64,000 bases of DNA from Euborellia annulipes (GCA_023213315.1 JAKCPI010002856.1:1-64000); one strand, 5' to 3'. Positions 32,396-42,916 are shown, counted from the stretch's first letter. Notes: a model not told the origin generated them from the letters alone. Numbers and translations: made by a program.

Positions 32396-32870
32396 TTTTA
32401 TTATTAGGAGAATTTTTAATTATAGACCACATTTTTGTATTAAATATTTAATAAAAATATATAACGTTTCGACTGCTTATTCTGCAGCCGTTATTAAGTA
32501 CTGTGCACTTACTCCGACTTAAGTGAACTAACTGTCATGTCCGTTGCTTGCCTTTTTATATACAGCGAGGTCAGCGCCATCTGTCGGCATTTCTGTGAAG
32601 TTAGATTCAAATTTTCCCGCTCTTTTTCGCTCATTTCCATGAAGTTAGTCACGATTATCAAAGCAAGTGTTTACATTAAAAGCATGATGTCACAATAAGT
32701 TTCCTGAATTTGATTTTGACATAGATGTTATAAAATATTATTATTAAATCATTCAAAAATTACACATATACGATACATATATAGAAACGTTGTACAGTAT
32801 TTATATATTTTTTATAAATATTTAATACAAAAATGTGGTCTATAATTAAAAATTCTCCTAATAATAATAA
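32396..32870. mobile_element. Penelope-type inverted repeat
   Basis: Left arm 32396-32469 (AGGAGAATTTTTAATTATAG ACCACATTTTTGTATTAAAT) and right arm 32786-32870 (TTTAATACAAAAATGTGGTC TATAATTAAAAATTCTCC). Each ends at GAAACGTT/AACGTTTC. On the minus strand at 32464-32489 the order is CTGCAGAATAAGCAGTCGAA ACG: a degenerate hammerhead-like core (stem CTG...CAG). A third copy of the right arm lies at 60895-61000. Confidence 0.55.
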
Positions 32871-33480
32871 TTCAAACCACAAAAGCTTTAATAAACACAT
32901 TCGTGATAAATATAAAAAAAATTTTAATACGCTAAATTATGAAAAGTTTTATTTCTCTCTTACAATAATAACACTAGTAGACAAGGTTTTCTTTACAAGA
33001 AATCTGATTAATGAATCTAGAGCATTTTTTCATTCTGAATTCAGATATGTAGTTAGAATTTTTCCGTCAGGCACAGTTTTAGAGATATAGATAAAAATAG
33101 ATTTTAATAGAAAAAGTGCTCTAAAACGGCTTTTATTTAGAATGTTCAAATTATTTTTAACGCGACACCCGGTCAAATTATGCAGATAGTTATAATACAT
33201 ATAAATTTTAAGTTTCAGCCCAATCAGAGGCCATTTAGACGTACCGCAAACGGCTTAAAGTTTAGAAAAATCGAAATTTTAAAGATTTTTTTTGCTTTGG
33301 TCACCCCTAATACAATTTTAGATATCCCTGAATGCAAAAAACATATATTTACGATATTCTATAGTTCTTTGGCTTTCTAAAAATCATTCATTTATAAAAA
33401 TCTGTTAATTATTAACGAAATTATGAACAAAAACGTCAGCAAAGAAAAAACACAAGTACACTCACTGGTCGAAAAAAATG
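32871..33480. other. AT-rich sequence, no gene recognised
   Basis: ORFs 32833-33090 and 33180-33380 are lysine/asparagine/phenylalanine-rich. The first starts in the Penelope arm and could be a relic of that element's ORF, but I see no diagnostic motif. Confidence 0.35.
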
Positions 33481-33640
33481 GACTTGGTTATGACCAACCC
33501 CAGAACTTGACTATCTTGATAGACTGCAAGCTCTGAGGATGGCTTTAATCAAGACTGAAATATTTTTTGATAAAAATAAAAAGTCACTTTACTTTTTAAT
33601 CACATCTAGTATACAGATGTTTGACTTTAAACGACACATA
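33481..33640 (+). mobile_element. Possible Penelope pseudo-LTR fragment
   Basis: GCTCTGAGGATGGCTTTAATCAAGACTGAAATATT (33528-33562) has the CTGA.GATGG...GAAAT order of the other inner-arm cores. No inverted partner was found. Weak. Confidence 0.3.
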
Positions 33641-34049
33641 CAAATATTTATTACGATAAAATTATTCAGGAAGATTTATTTACACCATTTGTTATACTAA
33701 ATTGAGAAAGGGAAATATATTTATTTTATTATATTTAGAACAAACAAAATGCATTTGATTATATGCCTATTGATTATGGAATTTGAATTAAGAGTTCAAA
33801 TATAGAATGAAGCATTAAATTTTATTGACTCTCTATTTGACATTTTGATTAAGAGAGAGACATCATCATCATGAGTATTTTCATATTAAATTAAATAAAA
33901 ATATTAGTATATACTTAAGACCGAAGGGAGAATAGTTCCTAATCAGGCAACACTTGCCGAAAATACTGTATATATCCGAAACAGTCAGTGCGGGATTCCC
34001 CATTAGGCAGAGTAGCCAATTGCCTATGGACCTCATTCAACATTAGATT

Positions 34050-34890
34050 TTATTCTTTTTTTAATAGGAGAATTAAATTAAAGTACACAAAGTTTTTTTG
34101 TTTCAATGATATATTAATTTAATATTAACACTTTATGCGCATTTCAACACCATATGTGTCATCTTCAGAAGTGAATTACATACACTGTAAAAAAAAATAT
34201 GAATTTTCAATCATTTTTCATATACTTCGGTGGTTTAATATTAATATACCCAGGATATGAAATAAAATTAATATAAAAATTTATGAACAAATTACCAACT
34301 TTTAAACTTATCTTTTTCTTTGTGTGCCGCCAAATTTTGAAATCGTTAAAAGTGTACCGCGACAAGTTGAGAATCACTGCTCTAAACGTTCTCAAATAAC
34401 TCGACTACCTCAAGGAATTTTTATTAATATTATTTTATAATTATTTTAAGGAAACTTGAAATTATTCTTTTAAAATTTATTTCACAAATCTAAATTTATT
34501 AAATTCTGGTTTGAAATTCGCGCTCTAAACTATTTAAATATTTATGAAGTTATACTTAAATAATTTTTATAAAGCAATTCAACTAAATAGCTATAAAAAT
34601 TAAAATTAAAATTAACAATTTCACCAAAATAATTAATTTTAAAATATACAAGAAATTGGTTAGGTTGGCAACAAATTGAACTTTCTTATATATATATTCA
34701 TAAACAGTTTATGAAACAGAGTTCCTATACTTGTATAGGAAGTTTTTTGGAAGTTTTTTTAACAGTGTACAGTATGTATGCACATTCACATATGGTGTCG
34801 AAATGCGCATAAAGTGTTAATATTAAATTAATATATCATTGAAACAAAAAAAACCTTGTGTACTTGAATTTAATTCTCCTATTAAAGCAT
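34050..34890. mobile_element. Penelope-type inverted repeat interrupted by a mariner MITE
   Basis: Arms 34050-34180 and 34785-34890: ATATATTAATTTAATATTAA CACTTTATGCGCATTTC / GAAATGCGCATAAAGTG TTAATATTAAATTAATATAT. On the minus strand CTGAAGA (34162-34168), an ACAC/GTGT stem and GAAA (34142-34145) make a hammerhead-like core. The mariner-type MITE 34183-34767 is inserted close to the inner end. Confidence 0.65.
34183..34767. mobile_element. Mariner-type MITE, copy 1
   Basis: 585 bp flanked by TA (34181-34182, 34768-34769), with ends CACTGTAAAAAAA and TTTTTTTAACAGTG. A second copy (38621-39219) is nearly identical. TA target and CACTGT ends fit Tc1/mariner. Near its right end ACTTGTATAGGAAGTTTTTTGG precedes GAAGTTTTTTTAACAGTG, a direct repeat of subterminal sequence. 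No transposase; ORF 34207-34395 is chance. Confidence 0.8.
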
Positions 34891-34924
34891 ATTGTTTCAA
34901 CTAGAGCCAACGGTTACCAGTTTA

Positions 34925-35117
34925 AAATTAATTATGAATTTTAATCAAAATCGTTGGAGCGAATTTTGAGAAAAACAAAAAAAAAAACTGAAAAAGTACA
35001 TCAGTAAAGTACTCTTTGGTCGATTTTGTACAAAAGCTTCATGTTATGTTCCAAGACTTAAGACCGTAAATCAAATTTCAACCCCCTAGATCTTTTCGTT
35101 CTTGAAGAGAAAGTAAA
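34925..35117 (+). mobile_element. Helentron-like fragment
   Basis: Blocks ATCAAAATCGTTGGAGCGAA, GAAAAAGTACATCAGTAAAG, TTTCAACCCCCTAGATC and the terminal GAGAAAGTAAAAAG. The hairpin end and microsatellite are deleted. Confidence 0.65.
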
Positions 35118-35237
35118 AAGAAAAGTATTATTATTATTTTCTTCTTTTTTTAAAAGGTCTTCTAAGGCCATTTAGACCCCATCCCCTATTTACTTAAAAT
35201 GATTTGTAGTCAAATAAAATGAAATAAATTTTTCTCG

Positions 35238-35308
35238 CATGGGACGGGAGGCGAACCCGGGACCCCGGCGCGAGAAGCTAGTGTCTTCTCTCTGAGCCAC
35301 GGGTCAAG
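35238..35308 (-). tRNA. tRNA-like sequence, second SINE family or pseudogene
   Basis: On the minus strand CCCGTGGCTCAGAGAGAAGAC (A box), then CCGGGTTCGCCTCCCG: a T arm with 4-bp CGGG/CCCG stem around TTCGCCT and a perfect GGTTCG B box. The acceptor stem is not clear. It is different from the main SINE family. Confidence 0.45.
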
Positions 35309-35427
35309 GGCGAAATTATTTATTTTTAAAACAAATAATTATTTTATTTTTATAAAGACCAAGGGTCCCTGGAACCCTGGAATTTCCTGCCTTTGGTAGA
35401 AAAGAGATAGAGAGAAATAGAAGGTGG

Positions 35428-35545
35428 GGGGCCACGCCAAGGCTTCGACTAACCTCGCCTTCCTCCGCCATCGCTCGGGAGCTGGGAACGCATTTTTGTT
35501 AAGTTACATTTTCTCCCAAATCATCCTGCGTTAAAGAAATTTGTT
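35428..35545 (+). repeat. Interspersed repeat 'CCTCCGCCATCGCTCGG', copy 2
   Basis: Inverted relative to 7934-8085. Shares CTTCCTCCGCC, TCGCTCGG, GAACGCATTTTTGTTA and ACATTTTCTCCCAA. About 25 bp shorter, because the GCAACGCGTTTTTGTTA duplication in copy 1 is absent. Confidence 0.6.
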
Positions 35546-35559
35546 CGGAAAAAAAAAAT

Positions 35560-35685
35560 ATTTTCTTTGATTTTTCTTTTGTTTTGTTGTATTTGTTATT
35601 GTATTTAAATTTGTATCGTGTTGTTGGACCTATCCACCGAGGACTGGTTGTAATAAATTTATTTATTTATTTATTGTAATCGTGT
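35560..35685 (+). mobile_element. LINE 3' UTR end
   Basis: GTATCGTGTTGTTGGACCTA TCCACCGAGGACTGGTTGTA ATAAATTTATTTATTTATTT: the GG(T/A)CCT.....GG.TTGTAATAAA-type 3' end with TTTA repeats is characteristic of jockey/CR1-like LINEs. No ORF is attached. Confidence 0.6.
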
Positions 35686-35759
35686 GTACAAACTCACACA
35701 TCAGATTGTGTGTATGTAACCTACGTGTATTAGAACCTTTTTGGGTCATCCTATCCTAT

Positions 35760-35995
35760 CTCTCTCTTGTTCTTTTCTCTTTTTTTTTTCACAAATGCAA
35801 TAAAGCTGATTGAGTTGACGTCTGATGACGTCACCGGCGGCCCAGAGGCGATTGTGGTGACGCGACATAAACGCGATAAACTTCCACGAATGGGCGGGCT
35901 GTCTGTCTTTTTTTTTTTTTTTTTTTTTGCCTTCTACAATCAGCAATTCGAAACACGGACTAAATTGAGGGCGGGTTGGTGAGGGGGGACAAAAC
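35760..35995. other. GC-richer unique block
   Basis: GACGTCTGATGACGTCACCGG (35818-35838) contains two GACGTC/TGACGTCA-type CRE half-palindromes. CGATTGTGGTGACGCGACAT follows, then poly(T). No repeat partner. Could be regulatory. ORFs on both strands are unsupported. Confidence 0.35.
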
Positions 35996-36222
35996 GAGAC
36001 AGACTTTCTTTCTTTCTATCAACCAAAAAAAAAAATAAAAAATCCTAAAGAATGAGAGAAAAAGTCAAAAAATAAAAGAATATCAAAAGTAGTTTGAATT
36101 AATTTTGTCGGGCAGCGTAGCTGATCAGGAAGTTCTTTTCTCCACATTATTCTTATAAGATATAAAATAGTTCCTAACAATCAATAATAATAAATTGTGT
36201 GAGATGTACAAAAAAAAAAAAA

Positions 36223-36825
36223 TCTGGTGTGACTGGCGCACAGCACACAACTTTCTCTTACCTTCGGTAATCGAAAGTTGTGTACTGTGCTTGTTACACC
36301 AGATTTTTTGTGTCGACCTATATTTAGTTCCCGGCAGTAGGGAATATTTGAATTCAGATGTCAAATTTATAAGTATGGGAAAATATTTATATTTTGTTAC
36401 CATGGCAACCATTTCTCCTATCTTTCCTATGAAGTACAAGAGTAAAGTGTGCTTCAGAAGATTTCAATGACAAAATGAAAATATACATTTTAAAGAGCAA
36501 CTAAAAAACAATTGATTTTTGAATTTTAATCAAAATCGTTATAGCGAATTTTGAGAAAATTGAAAAAAAACTGAAAAAGTACATCAGTAAAGTACTAGTA
36601 CTCTTTGTTCGATTTTGATTAAAAGCCTTTTTATACGCTCCCGGGGGGTGTTTAACTTAAATATAAAATTTCAACCTCGTAGCTCAATTCCTTCAGGCTT
36701 AAAATTGAACACAGATACACAGACAGACCATGTCGCGAAAACCACTTTTTTGGATTCAGGGGACCTTAAAACGTGTATTTCCATCAAATTTTTGACATCT
36801 AATTTTTGAATTAAAAAAAAAAAAT
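36223..36825 (+). mobile_element. Helentron-like element, hairpin-first copy
   Basis: A perfect terminal hairpin TCTGGTGTGACTGGCGCACA ... CTGTGCTTGTTACACCAGA (36223-36304), body, CAGACAGACCATGTCGCG block, then broken at about 36825 where an oppositely oriented copy begins. The GGTAAGAGAAAGT end is missing. Confidence 0.82.
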
Positions 36826-37250
36826 CGTTGTTGAATTGTTTGAAGCACACTTTACTCTTGTACTTCATAGGGAAGACAGTAGAAATGGTTTCCATGGTAA
36901 CATAATATACATATTTCCCCATGTTTATAAAATTTATATCTTGAATTTTAATATATCGGCGGGCCCTCGGGGCTTGGTGTAGAGGTTAGCGTGCTAACCT
37001 CGTATACCAAACGTCGCGGGTTCGGACCCCAGGCAGTCCGATGATTTTATTTAAGCCAATTGGATACCAAATGGTTTAAATAAGAATGCCTGGACCCCAT
37101 ATATGTATATTAAATCAATAACTGTTATCGTAAATGTCTTATATGGCCTGAGTTGCCGAAAAGACAGTGTGAATGAGAAAAAGTGTGAATGTTTAAAAAA
37201 AAAAAAAAAAAAATATATCGGCGGAAACTAAACATTTATATTTCAATTCA
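36826..37250 (-). mobile_element. Helentron-like element, opposite orientation, split by SINE
   Basis: GTTTGAAGCACACTTTACTC, TTGTACTTCATAGGGAAGA, TTTATAAAATTTATATCTTG, then AATATATCGGCGG | SINE | AATATATCGGCGGAAACTAA. Together with the copy before it, this is a head-to-tail-inverted pair. Confidence 0.72.
36963..37211 (+). mobile_element. tRNA-derived SINE, full-length with 13-bp TSD
   Basis: The reference copy: a perfect target duplication AATATATCGGCGG (36950-36962, 37212-37224). Starts GCCCTCGGGGCTTGGTGTAG, A box about 36976-36990, B box GGGTTCGGACCCC (37017-37029), CAGTCCGATGATTTTATTT, hairpin, GAATGCCTGGACCCC, GCCGAAAAGACAGTGTGAAT and a 19-A tail. tRNA-derived and 3' A-tailed, so mobilised by a LINE. 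The clean TSD and long A-tail indicate a recent insertion. Confidence 0.93.
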
Positions 37251-37655
37251 AATATGGATCTAAGGTGCGCGTCTCGAAAAGCCGTTAGAAGACGATTGAC
37301 TACCGAGTTACTCGAGGCGGCAAGAGATGGCGTTAATTTTTCCCATAAAGATACAAGGGATTTATTCCATTTCATTTGAAAGATTCCAGCTAAGTAATTA
37401 AGGGTAAAAAATTAAGTATTTTTTAACACAATGATTACTAATTTAATTATCTACAACTTATAGAGCGGATTTTTTAAAAATATCTTTTATTTAATGCGAT
37501 TAATCTAAAAAAAAAAAATTAAAAAAAGGGCTTCTATAAGTTGTAGATATTTTAAATAGCTTTAATTTAAAAAAAAATTGAGGTCGATAGCTTCAAAATT
37601 GTGGCCGCAATCTCCCAAAATTAGCACCCCGAGACGCGCACCTTAAATCCAAATT
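37251..37655. mobile_element. ~405-bp MITE with 25-bp TIRs
   Basis: AATATGGATCTAAGGTGCGC GTCTCG (37251-37276) faces CGAGACGCGCACCTTAAATC CAAATT (37630-37655). The interior has a second inverted pair AACTTATAGAGC / CTTCTATAAGTT. No coding. TSD not clear. Confidence 0.7.
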
Positions 37656-38365
37656 ATGTAAAAGACGATGATGGAAAGTTATGTAATTTAGTTGGTGATT
37701 TTTATCTTTACTTACTTTTTTTTTTTTTTTTTTTTAATATTATCTTAAAAAGTTGGTTGTTTATCGTCTTAAAGAGATTTTATATATATATAAGAGAGAA
37801 AAGTTTTTTTTTTTTTTAATCCAGCGGTTGTTTTGGCATTTTAATCCCTTTTTCTTTTGTTCTTTTGATGAATTGATCTCTCTTTTCTCTTTCAAAAAAA
37901 AAAAAAAAAAGAAAACACACCCAGGTCTAATTGGGAATTATTCCGGCAAGGTGACCAAAAGAGGGTTTATCGCCCTCGGCCAATTTAATTATAGATAAAA
38001 TAGACAAGGAAAAGATGAACAAGGTGATGTGATGGTTGAGAAGGAGGGGGGGGGGAATACACTTGAGTTGAGTTTAACAGCAGCAAAGGATAAAGAGAGG
38101 AAATCAAAAAGCCACTTCATCTTCATCGTCTTTAAAACTTCTACTTCAATTAAGCTATCGAAATTCTTTATCACTCTCAAAATTCACAAAGAGAATAAGA
38201 GGAAAGGTTCATCTTAATCGAGGATATTATTTCAAAGGGTGAAAACTTTATAGATCTTGTTTAAAAAAAATAATAAAACACGAAATTTAGGCAAAATATT
38301 ATTAAGTGACTTCACGAGGCCACATTGAATATTTGGTCCAAAAATACTGAGGTATTTTAAAGTTT
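37656..38365. other. Low-complexity, otherwise unique sequence
   Basis: Poly(T) (37717-37735, 37806-37818), poly(A) (37894-37911), G-run (38045-38054). The overlapping ORFs 37753-38217 are not supported. Confidence 0.35.
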
Positions 38366-38369
38366 TTTT

Positions 38370-39651
38370 ACTTTCTCTTACCTATGTATATATGTAATAT
38401 ATATATATAGAGAGAAAGTATTGGATTCATGTCAAAAATTCGATGTCGAGATTTTGATGGATCTTCACGTTTTGAGGTCCCCTGAATCCAAAAAAGTGGT
38501 TTTCGCGACATGGTCTGTCTGTCTGTCTGTCTGTGTGTGTGTCTGTGTGTGTGTGTGTCTGTGAACAAAATATCTCAAGAACGAAAAGAGCTAGGAAGTT
38601 GAAATTTTATATTTAAGTTACACTGTAAAAAAAAATATGAATTTTCAATCATTTTCCATATACTTTCGTGGTTTAATATTAATATACCCATGATATGAAT
38701 TAAAATTAATATAAAAGTTTATGAACAAATTACCAACTTTTAAACTGATCTTTTTCTTTGTGTGCCGCCAAATTTTGAAATCGTTAAAAGTGCACTGCGC
38801 GACAAGTTGAGAATCACTGGTCTAAACGTTCTCAAATAACTCGACTACCTCAAGGAATTTGTATTAATATTATTTTATAATTATTTTAAGGAAAATTGAA
38901 ATTATTCTTTTAAAATTTATTTCACAAATCCAAATTTATTAAATTCTGGTTTGAAATTCGCGCTATAAACAATTTAAATATTTATGAATTATATTAAAAT
39001 CATACTAATTAAATAATTTTTATAAATTAATTCAACTAAATAGCTATAAAAATTAAAATTAAAATTAACAATTTTTACCAAAATAATTAATTTTAAAATA
39101 TACAAGAAATTGGTTAGGTTGGCACCAAATTGAACTTTCTCATATATATTCATAAACAGTTTATGAAACAGAATTCCTATACTTGTATAGGAAGTTTTTT
39201 GGAAGTTTTTTTAACAGTGTAGGCACCCCCACGGGACGTGACACGAAGCTTTTGAACAAAATCGACCAAAGAGTACTAGTACTTTACTGATGCACTTTTT
39301 CAGTTTTTTTCGATTTTCTCAAAATTTGCTCCAACGATTTTGATTAAAATTCAAAAATCAATTATTTTTTATATGATCTTTAAAATGTATATTCTTATTT
39401 TGTGATTGAAATCTTCTGAAGGCCACTTTACTCTTGTACTCCATAGAAAAGATAGGAGAAATGGTTGCCATGGTAACAAAATATAAATATTTTGCCATAC
39501 TTATAAATTTTACATCTTGAAAATCGAAGTACCGTACTGTCGGAAACTAAATATATGTCGACACAAAAAATCTGGTGAGACAAGCACAGTACACAACTTT
39601 CGATTACCGAAGGTAAGAGAAAGTTGTGTGCTGTGCGCCAGTAACACCAGA
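38370..39651 (-). mobile_element. Helentron-like element, full, interrupted by mariner MITE
   Basis: Starts ACTTTCTCTTACCTATGTAT, (GTCT)n/(GT)n at 38513-38562, body, then the terminal hairpin TCTGGTGAGACAAGCACAGT ... GCGCCAGTAACACCAGA (39570-39651). The MITE 38621-39219 splits the block TTTAAGTTA|GGCACCCCC. Removing it gives a 682-bp element like the one at 53948-54629. Confidence 0.88.
38621..39219. mobile_element. Mariner-type MITE, copy 2, TA target
   Basis: 599 bp, CACTGTAAAAAAAAATATG ... TTTTTTTAACAGTG, with TA at 38619-38620 and 39220-39221. Other Helentron-like copies supply the empty site (AAGTTA followed by G.CACCCCC), proving a TA duplication. About 95% identical by eye to 34183-34767. 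Confidence 0.88.
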
Positions 39652-39659
39652 TTTTTTTT

Positions 39660-40330
39660 TGCAGGTTTTTTGTAAAGGGAATTAAATTTGTGAGTATTTT
39701 ACTTAATAGAAAGCTTTTGTTTACTTTCTCTTACCTCTAGATATGTTAATATATATAGAAATAAAGTAGAGGTAAAGGTGGTAATATGAGCCCTGTAGGT
39801 ATTATGAGCCCCCAATATATCTCGTCATAGCTAGTGGGAATTGATGGAAACACTGTGTTCCGTTCTTTTTTAGGCCTCTAGAGACCTCTGGTTCAGTTGT
39901 TGATGATAGTTGGTGGATGAATCGAGTGTTTGTGTTTTCTTCTACTAAAAAACTTTGGAAGGTACCTATTTAGCCCTTAATTATGATTACTATTCGATTG
40001 CATTTACTCTAATAGGCTACTCTAATCTAATAGAGTAGGTTTTAAGCTTTGATTTAATGCAGGTGATAATTAATTTAGACAGTTACAAAGATAGAATATG
40101 CTTTGAGGAAATTCAATATGGCTATGTCGGTAATGTGAGCCCCTTTCTGTGCCTGGTATATGAGTCTATGATGATGACGAAGTAACTCGTGGCGCGTCAA
40201 AATATACAACTGTCAAAAAAATGAGAGATTAAAAGGTTTTTTTTTTTTTTAAGTCATTTCGGCTCCAGAAATCGTTTGACGTATATAAATATTTATTATT
40301 TTATTTAGATACATGTATCGATGGCTTCCG
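39660..40330. other. Unassigned sequence with GGTAATATGAGCCC motif
   Basis: GGTAATATGAGCCCTGTAGG (39779) and CGGTAATGTGAGCCCCTTTC (40128) are direct near-repeats about 350 bp apart, so a tandem or solo-end structure is possible. No ORF. Confidence 0.35.
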
Positions 40331-40544
40331 GCGGGCGTTCAATGGTCTTGTTTTTCGGAGGCCAGCTTTTAAAAGAGGTTATTTCTCCATATTTAAGGAA
40401 AAAAATGGCCGCATTTATTTACATTCTGATGAATGTAAACAAAAAATTAAAATGTAAACAAATGGATAAAATTGCGGTAGGGAACATAAAAAAAAAAAAA
40501 AACACCGAAAGTGCTTGGGACCAAAAAGTTTTTTTTTTTTTTTA

Positions 40545-40935
40545 TGAAAATAAGCTTTTGAACAAAATCGGCCAAAAAGTACTAGTACCTTACTGATGTA
40601 CTTTTCCAGTTTTTTTTTTTTTTTTTTTTTTTCAAAATTCACTCCAACGATTTTGATTAAAATTCAAAAATCAATTATTTTTTAGATGCTCTTTCAAATG
40701 TATATTCTCATTTTGCCTTTGAAATCTTCTGAAGACCACTTCACTCTTGTACTTCATAGAAAAGATAGGAGAAATGGTTGCCATGGTGACAAAATATAAA
40801 TATTTTCCCATACTTATAAATTTTATATCTTGAAATCCGAATGTACTGAAATGTCAGAAACTAAATATATGTCCACCTTACTTTACCTTCGAAAATCGAA
40901 AGTTGTGTTCTGTGCTTGTCACACCAGAGTTTTTT
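40545..40935 (-). mobile_element. Helentron-like element, hairpin half deleted
   Basis: AATAAGCTTTTGAACAAAAT CGGCC..., TTGCCATGGTGACAAAATAT, GAAACTAAATATATGTCC, then CTTCGAAAATCGAAAGTTGT GTTCTGTGCTTGTCACACCAG: only the second half of the hairpin. Confidence 0.72.
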
Positions 40936-41029
40936 TGCGAGTATGAATAAGAAAAAATAAATAAAATAAACTGTATTATTGTATAAATTAATACCAATAA
41001 ACGTAATGAAAATACTTATTTAAGTTGTC

Positions 41030-41370
41030 AGTTTCCTTTTAAGTCATTTGCATTTGAGTTATTTTAGCTTAAAAGCCATTTAAAGAGAGGGAGAGTTTAT
41101 ACTGTATATATAACAAGAGGGTTGTTTATACAATGAGTGTCAATCGTCAATGAGAGAAAGAGAGAGTATCATACAGCAGCCAGCACCTGAAGAAGAAATT
41201 CCCTCCCCCCCCCTTTTTAAGGGAAGAAGGGCAGACAAGCAATTAGACTTTGACATTGGCGTTTGTCCTTTGCCCTTCTTTCTTTCTGAGTAGTGCGCCA
41301 TTTCCATTCAAGGGCCAATTAAATTAAATACGCCCCCCTCCCCCCCCAGAGGGCTCCAATTAAATTCAAA
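41030..41370. other. Unique, microsatellite-flanked sequence
   Basis: GAGAGAAAGAGAGAG (41151-41166), C-runs (41202-41213, 41334-41347). The middle (GACATTGGCGTTTGTCCTTT GCCC) has no partner in the window. Confidence 0.35.
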
Positions 41371-41461
41371 AACACTTGGAAAAAATAAAAATAAGAGATA
41401 AAGAAAACAGGCAATGTGATTTGGATTTTATCTTTAAATTAGATGAATATTCCGTTACCGC

Positions 41462-41950
41462 ATATTGGATTCATGTCAAAAATTCGATAGAAATGTCCAA
41501 AAAAATGGCCTCCACTCTGTCTGTGTGTGTGTGTTTGTCCAAAATAAAGCATGAAGGAATTGAGCTACGAGGTTGAAATTTTATATTTAAATAAGGTACC
41601 CCCCTGCCCTCGGGGCTTGGTGTAGCGGTTAGCGTGCTAACCTCGTATACCAAACGTCGCGGGTTCGGACCCCAGGCAGTCCGATGATTTTATTTAAGCC
41701 AATTGAATACCAAATGGTGAGCCAAATAAGAATGCCTGAACCGCATATACAGTATGTATATTAAATCAATAAGGGTTATCGTCAAAGTCTTAAATGGCCT
41801 GAGCTGCCGAAAAGACAGTGTGAATGTGTGTGTGAGTGTGAGTGTGAATGAGAAAAAAGAGTGAATGTTTTTTTTAATAAAAAAAAGGTACACCCCCTGG
41901 GACGTGACAGGAAGTTTTTGAACAAAATCGGCTAAAGAGTACTTGTACTT
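41462..41950 (-). mobile_element. Helentron-like element split by SINE
   Basis: GGATTCATGTCAAAAATTCG ATAGAAATG (internal deletion), (GT)n at 41523-41534, AAGCATGAAGGAATTGAGC, TTTAAATAAGGTACCCCCCTG | SINE | AAGGTACACCCCCTGGGACG, AATCGGCTAAAGAGTACTTG, then truncated by poly(T). Confidence 0.75.
41607..41884 (+). mobile_element. tRNA-derived SINE, full-length with ~14-bp TSD
   Basis: CCCTCGGGGCTTGGTGTAGC GGTTAGCGTGC, CGCGGGTTCGGACCCC, CAGTCCGATGATTTTATT, GTGTGAGTGTGAGTGTGAAT. Near-identical flanks AAGGTACCCCCCTG (41593-41606) and AAGGTACACCCCCTG (41885-41899) form the TSD. The 3' tail is T/A mixed instead of pure A. Confidence 0.88.
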
Positions 41951-42085
41951 TTTTTTTTTTTATTTATTAGGCAGAAGGCAGAGCTATCATGCCTTCGTAC
42001 AATTTTTGTAAGAGTACAAATAAATAAGACTACAAACAAATAAGGATACAAATAAATGAGAATACTAAGAAATAAGAGTACAACT
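41950..42085 (-). mobile_element. LINE 3' UTR end, reverse orientation
   Basis: On the minus strand ...GTACGAAGGCATGATAGCTC TGCCTTCTGCCTAATAAATA then poly(A). The AATAAATAAAA ending and T-rich upstream repeats (TTATTTGTACTC) look like a LINE 3' terminus. No ORF. Confidence 0.5.
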
Positions 42086-42366
42086 TTAGCGCCTATTCGC
42101 TACTACTAACTCCACTCGCTACTATTAAATAGTCGTTTCGACTGGATTAGAACATAATCTAATCTAGTCATCTCATGTTTGCGAGTAGAGTGATCAGTCG
42201 ACACTTTCTATTGGCCCGTCTGCCTCATTTGACTACTCGGTACGCGCAGGCGCATTAGCAATATCATTTATAATTTCAAAACTAATTTCTTTTTTACAAC
42301 CCTGTGCCGGTTAATCTTATTAGATGTTTTTCAAATTTGTAAATCTTCTTCTATATATATATATTA

Positions 42367-42815
42367 TCTATATATAATAATTGCGGAGTGTCCGTCTGTC
42401 TGTCTGTCTTGTCCGTCCGTCCGTCTGTCACGCTCTGTTTGACCAACTTCCCGTTGGAATTTTGAAACGAAATTTTGCATTCTTATAGAGGACGTTATGG
42501 AGAGTCCCGGAAAAATACTCGGGTCCCGAAATTTCTATAACTTTTTGAGTTATTAATTCTTAAAGTTACGATTTCTCCCATAGGAAATGTATAGAGAAAT
42601 ATTTTTGTATTCTTTTCATTTGTGTATTCCATGAATGTAAACAAATGCTCAAGCAGGCACTGGGTTGGGATACGTAGTAATATTAATTTTCTTTTCATAA
42701 TTAAGAAAAGGCGAGGGTCCGCCGCAGGCGGGCCCGATTCAGCTGGAGGGGGGTCCAGGGGGCGTAGCCCACCCGGCTAGACGCGAAGGCCGCCGAAGGC
42801 GGGCGGCGCGGCTAG
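42367..42815 (+). mobile_element. Complete short Helitron (non-autonomous)
   Basis: 449 bp from TCTATATATAATAATTGCGG (preceded by A) to GGCGCGGCTAG (42812-42815 CTAG, followed by T). Terminal hairpin CCGCC-GAA-GGCGG at 42790-42802, 9 nt before CTAG. GTCCGTCTGTCTGTC near the 5' end, and a GC-rich 3' third (GGGTCCGCCGCAGGCGGGCC). All Helitron hallmarks: TC start, CTAG end, hairpin, A/T insertion without TSD. No Rep/helicase. Fragments of the same family lie at 10766-11060 and 16763-17016, and an end at 31560-31658. Confidence 0.88.
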
Positions 42816-42916
42816 TATTTTTATACTCGCCATTTACAATAGCTTCGTGTGACAGGCTAATCGCTACTACTAGAAAGCAGCGACTAATCGCCCCGTGGGA
42901 CCTAGGCTTAAGCCTT

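Noticed and set aside
36195..36470. ORFs in Helentron-like elements (also 23032, 36125, 53934, 62892) as a conserved transposon protein
   Set aside because: Frames differ between copies and include the terminal hairpin; no start, domain or conservation of stops.
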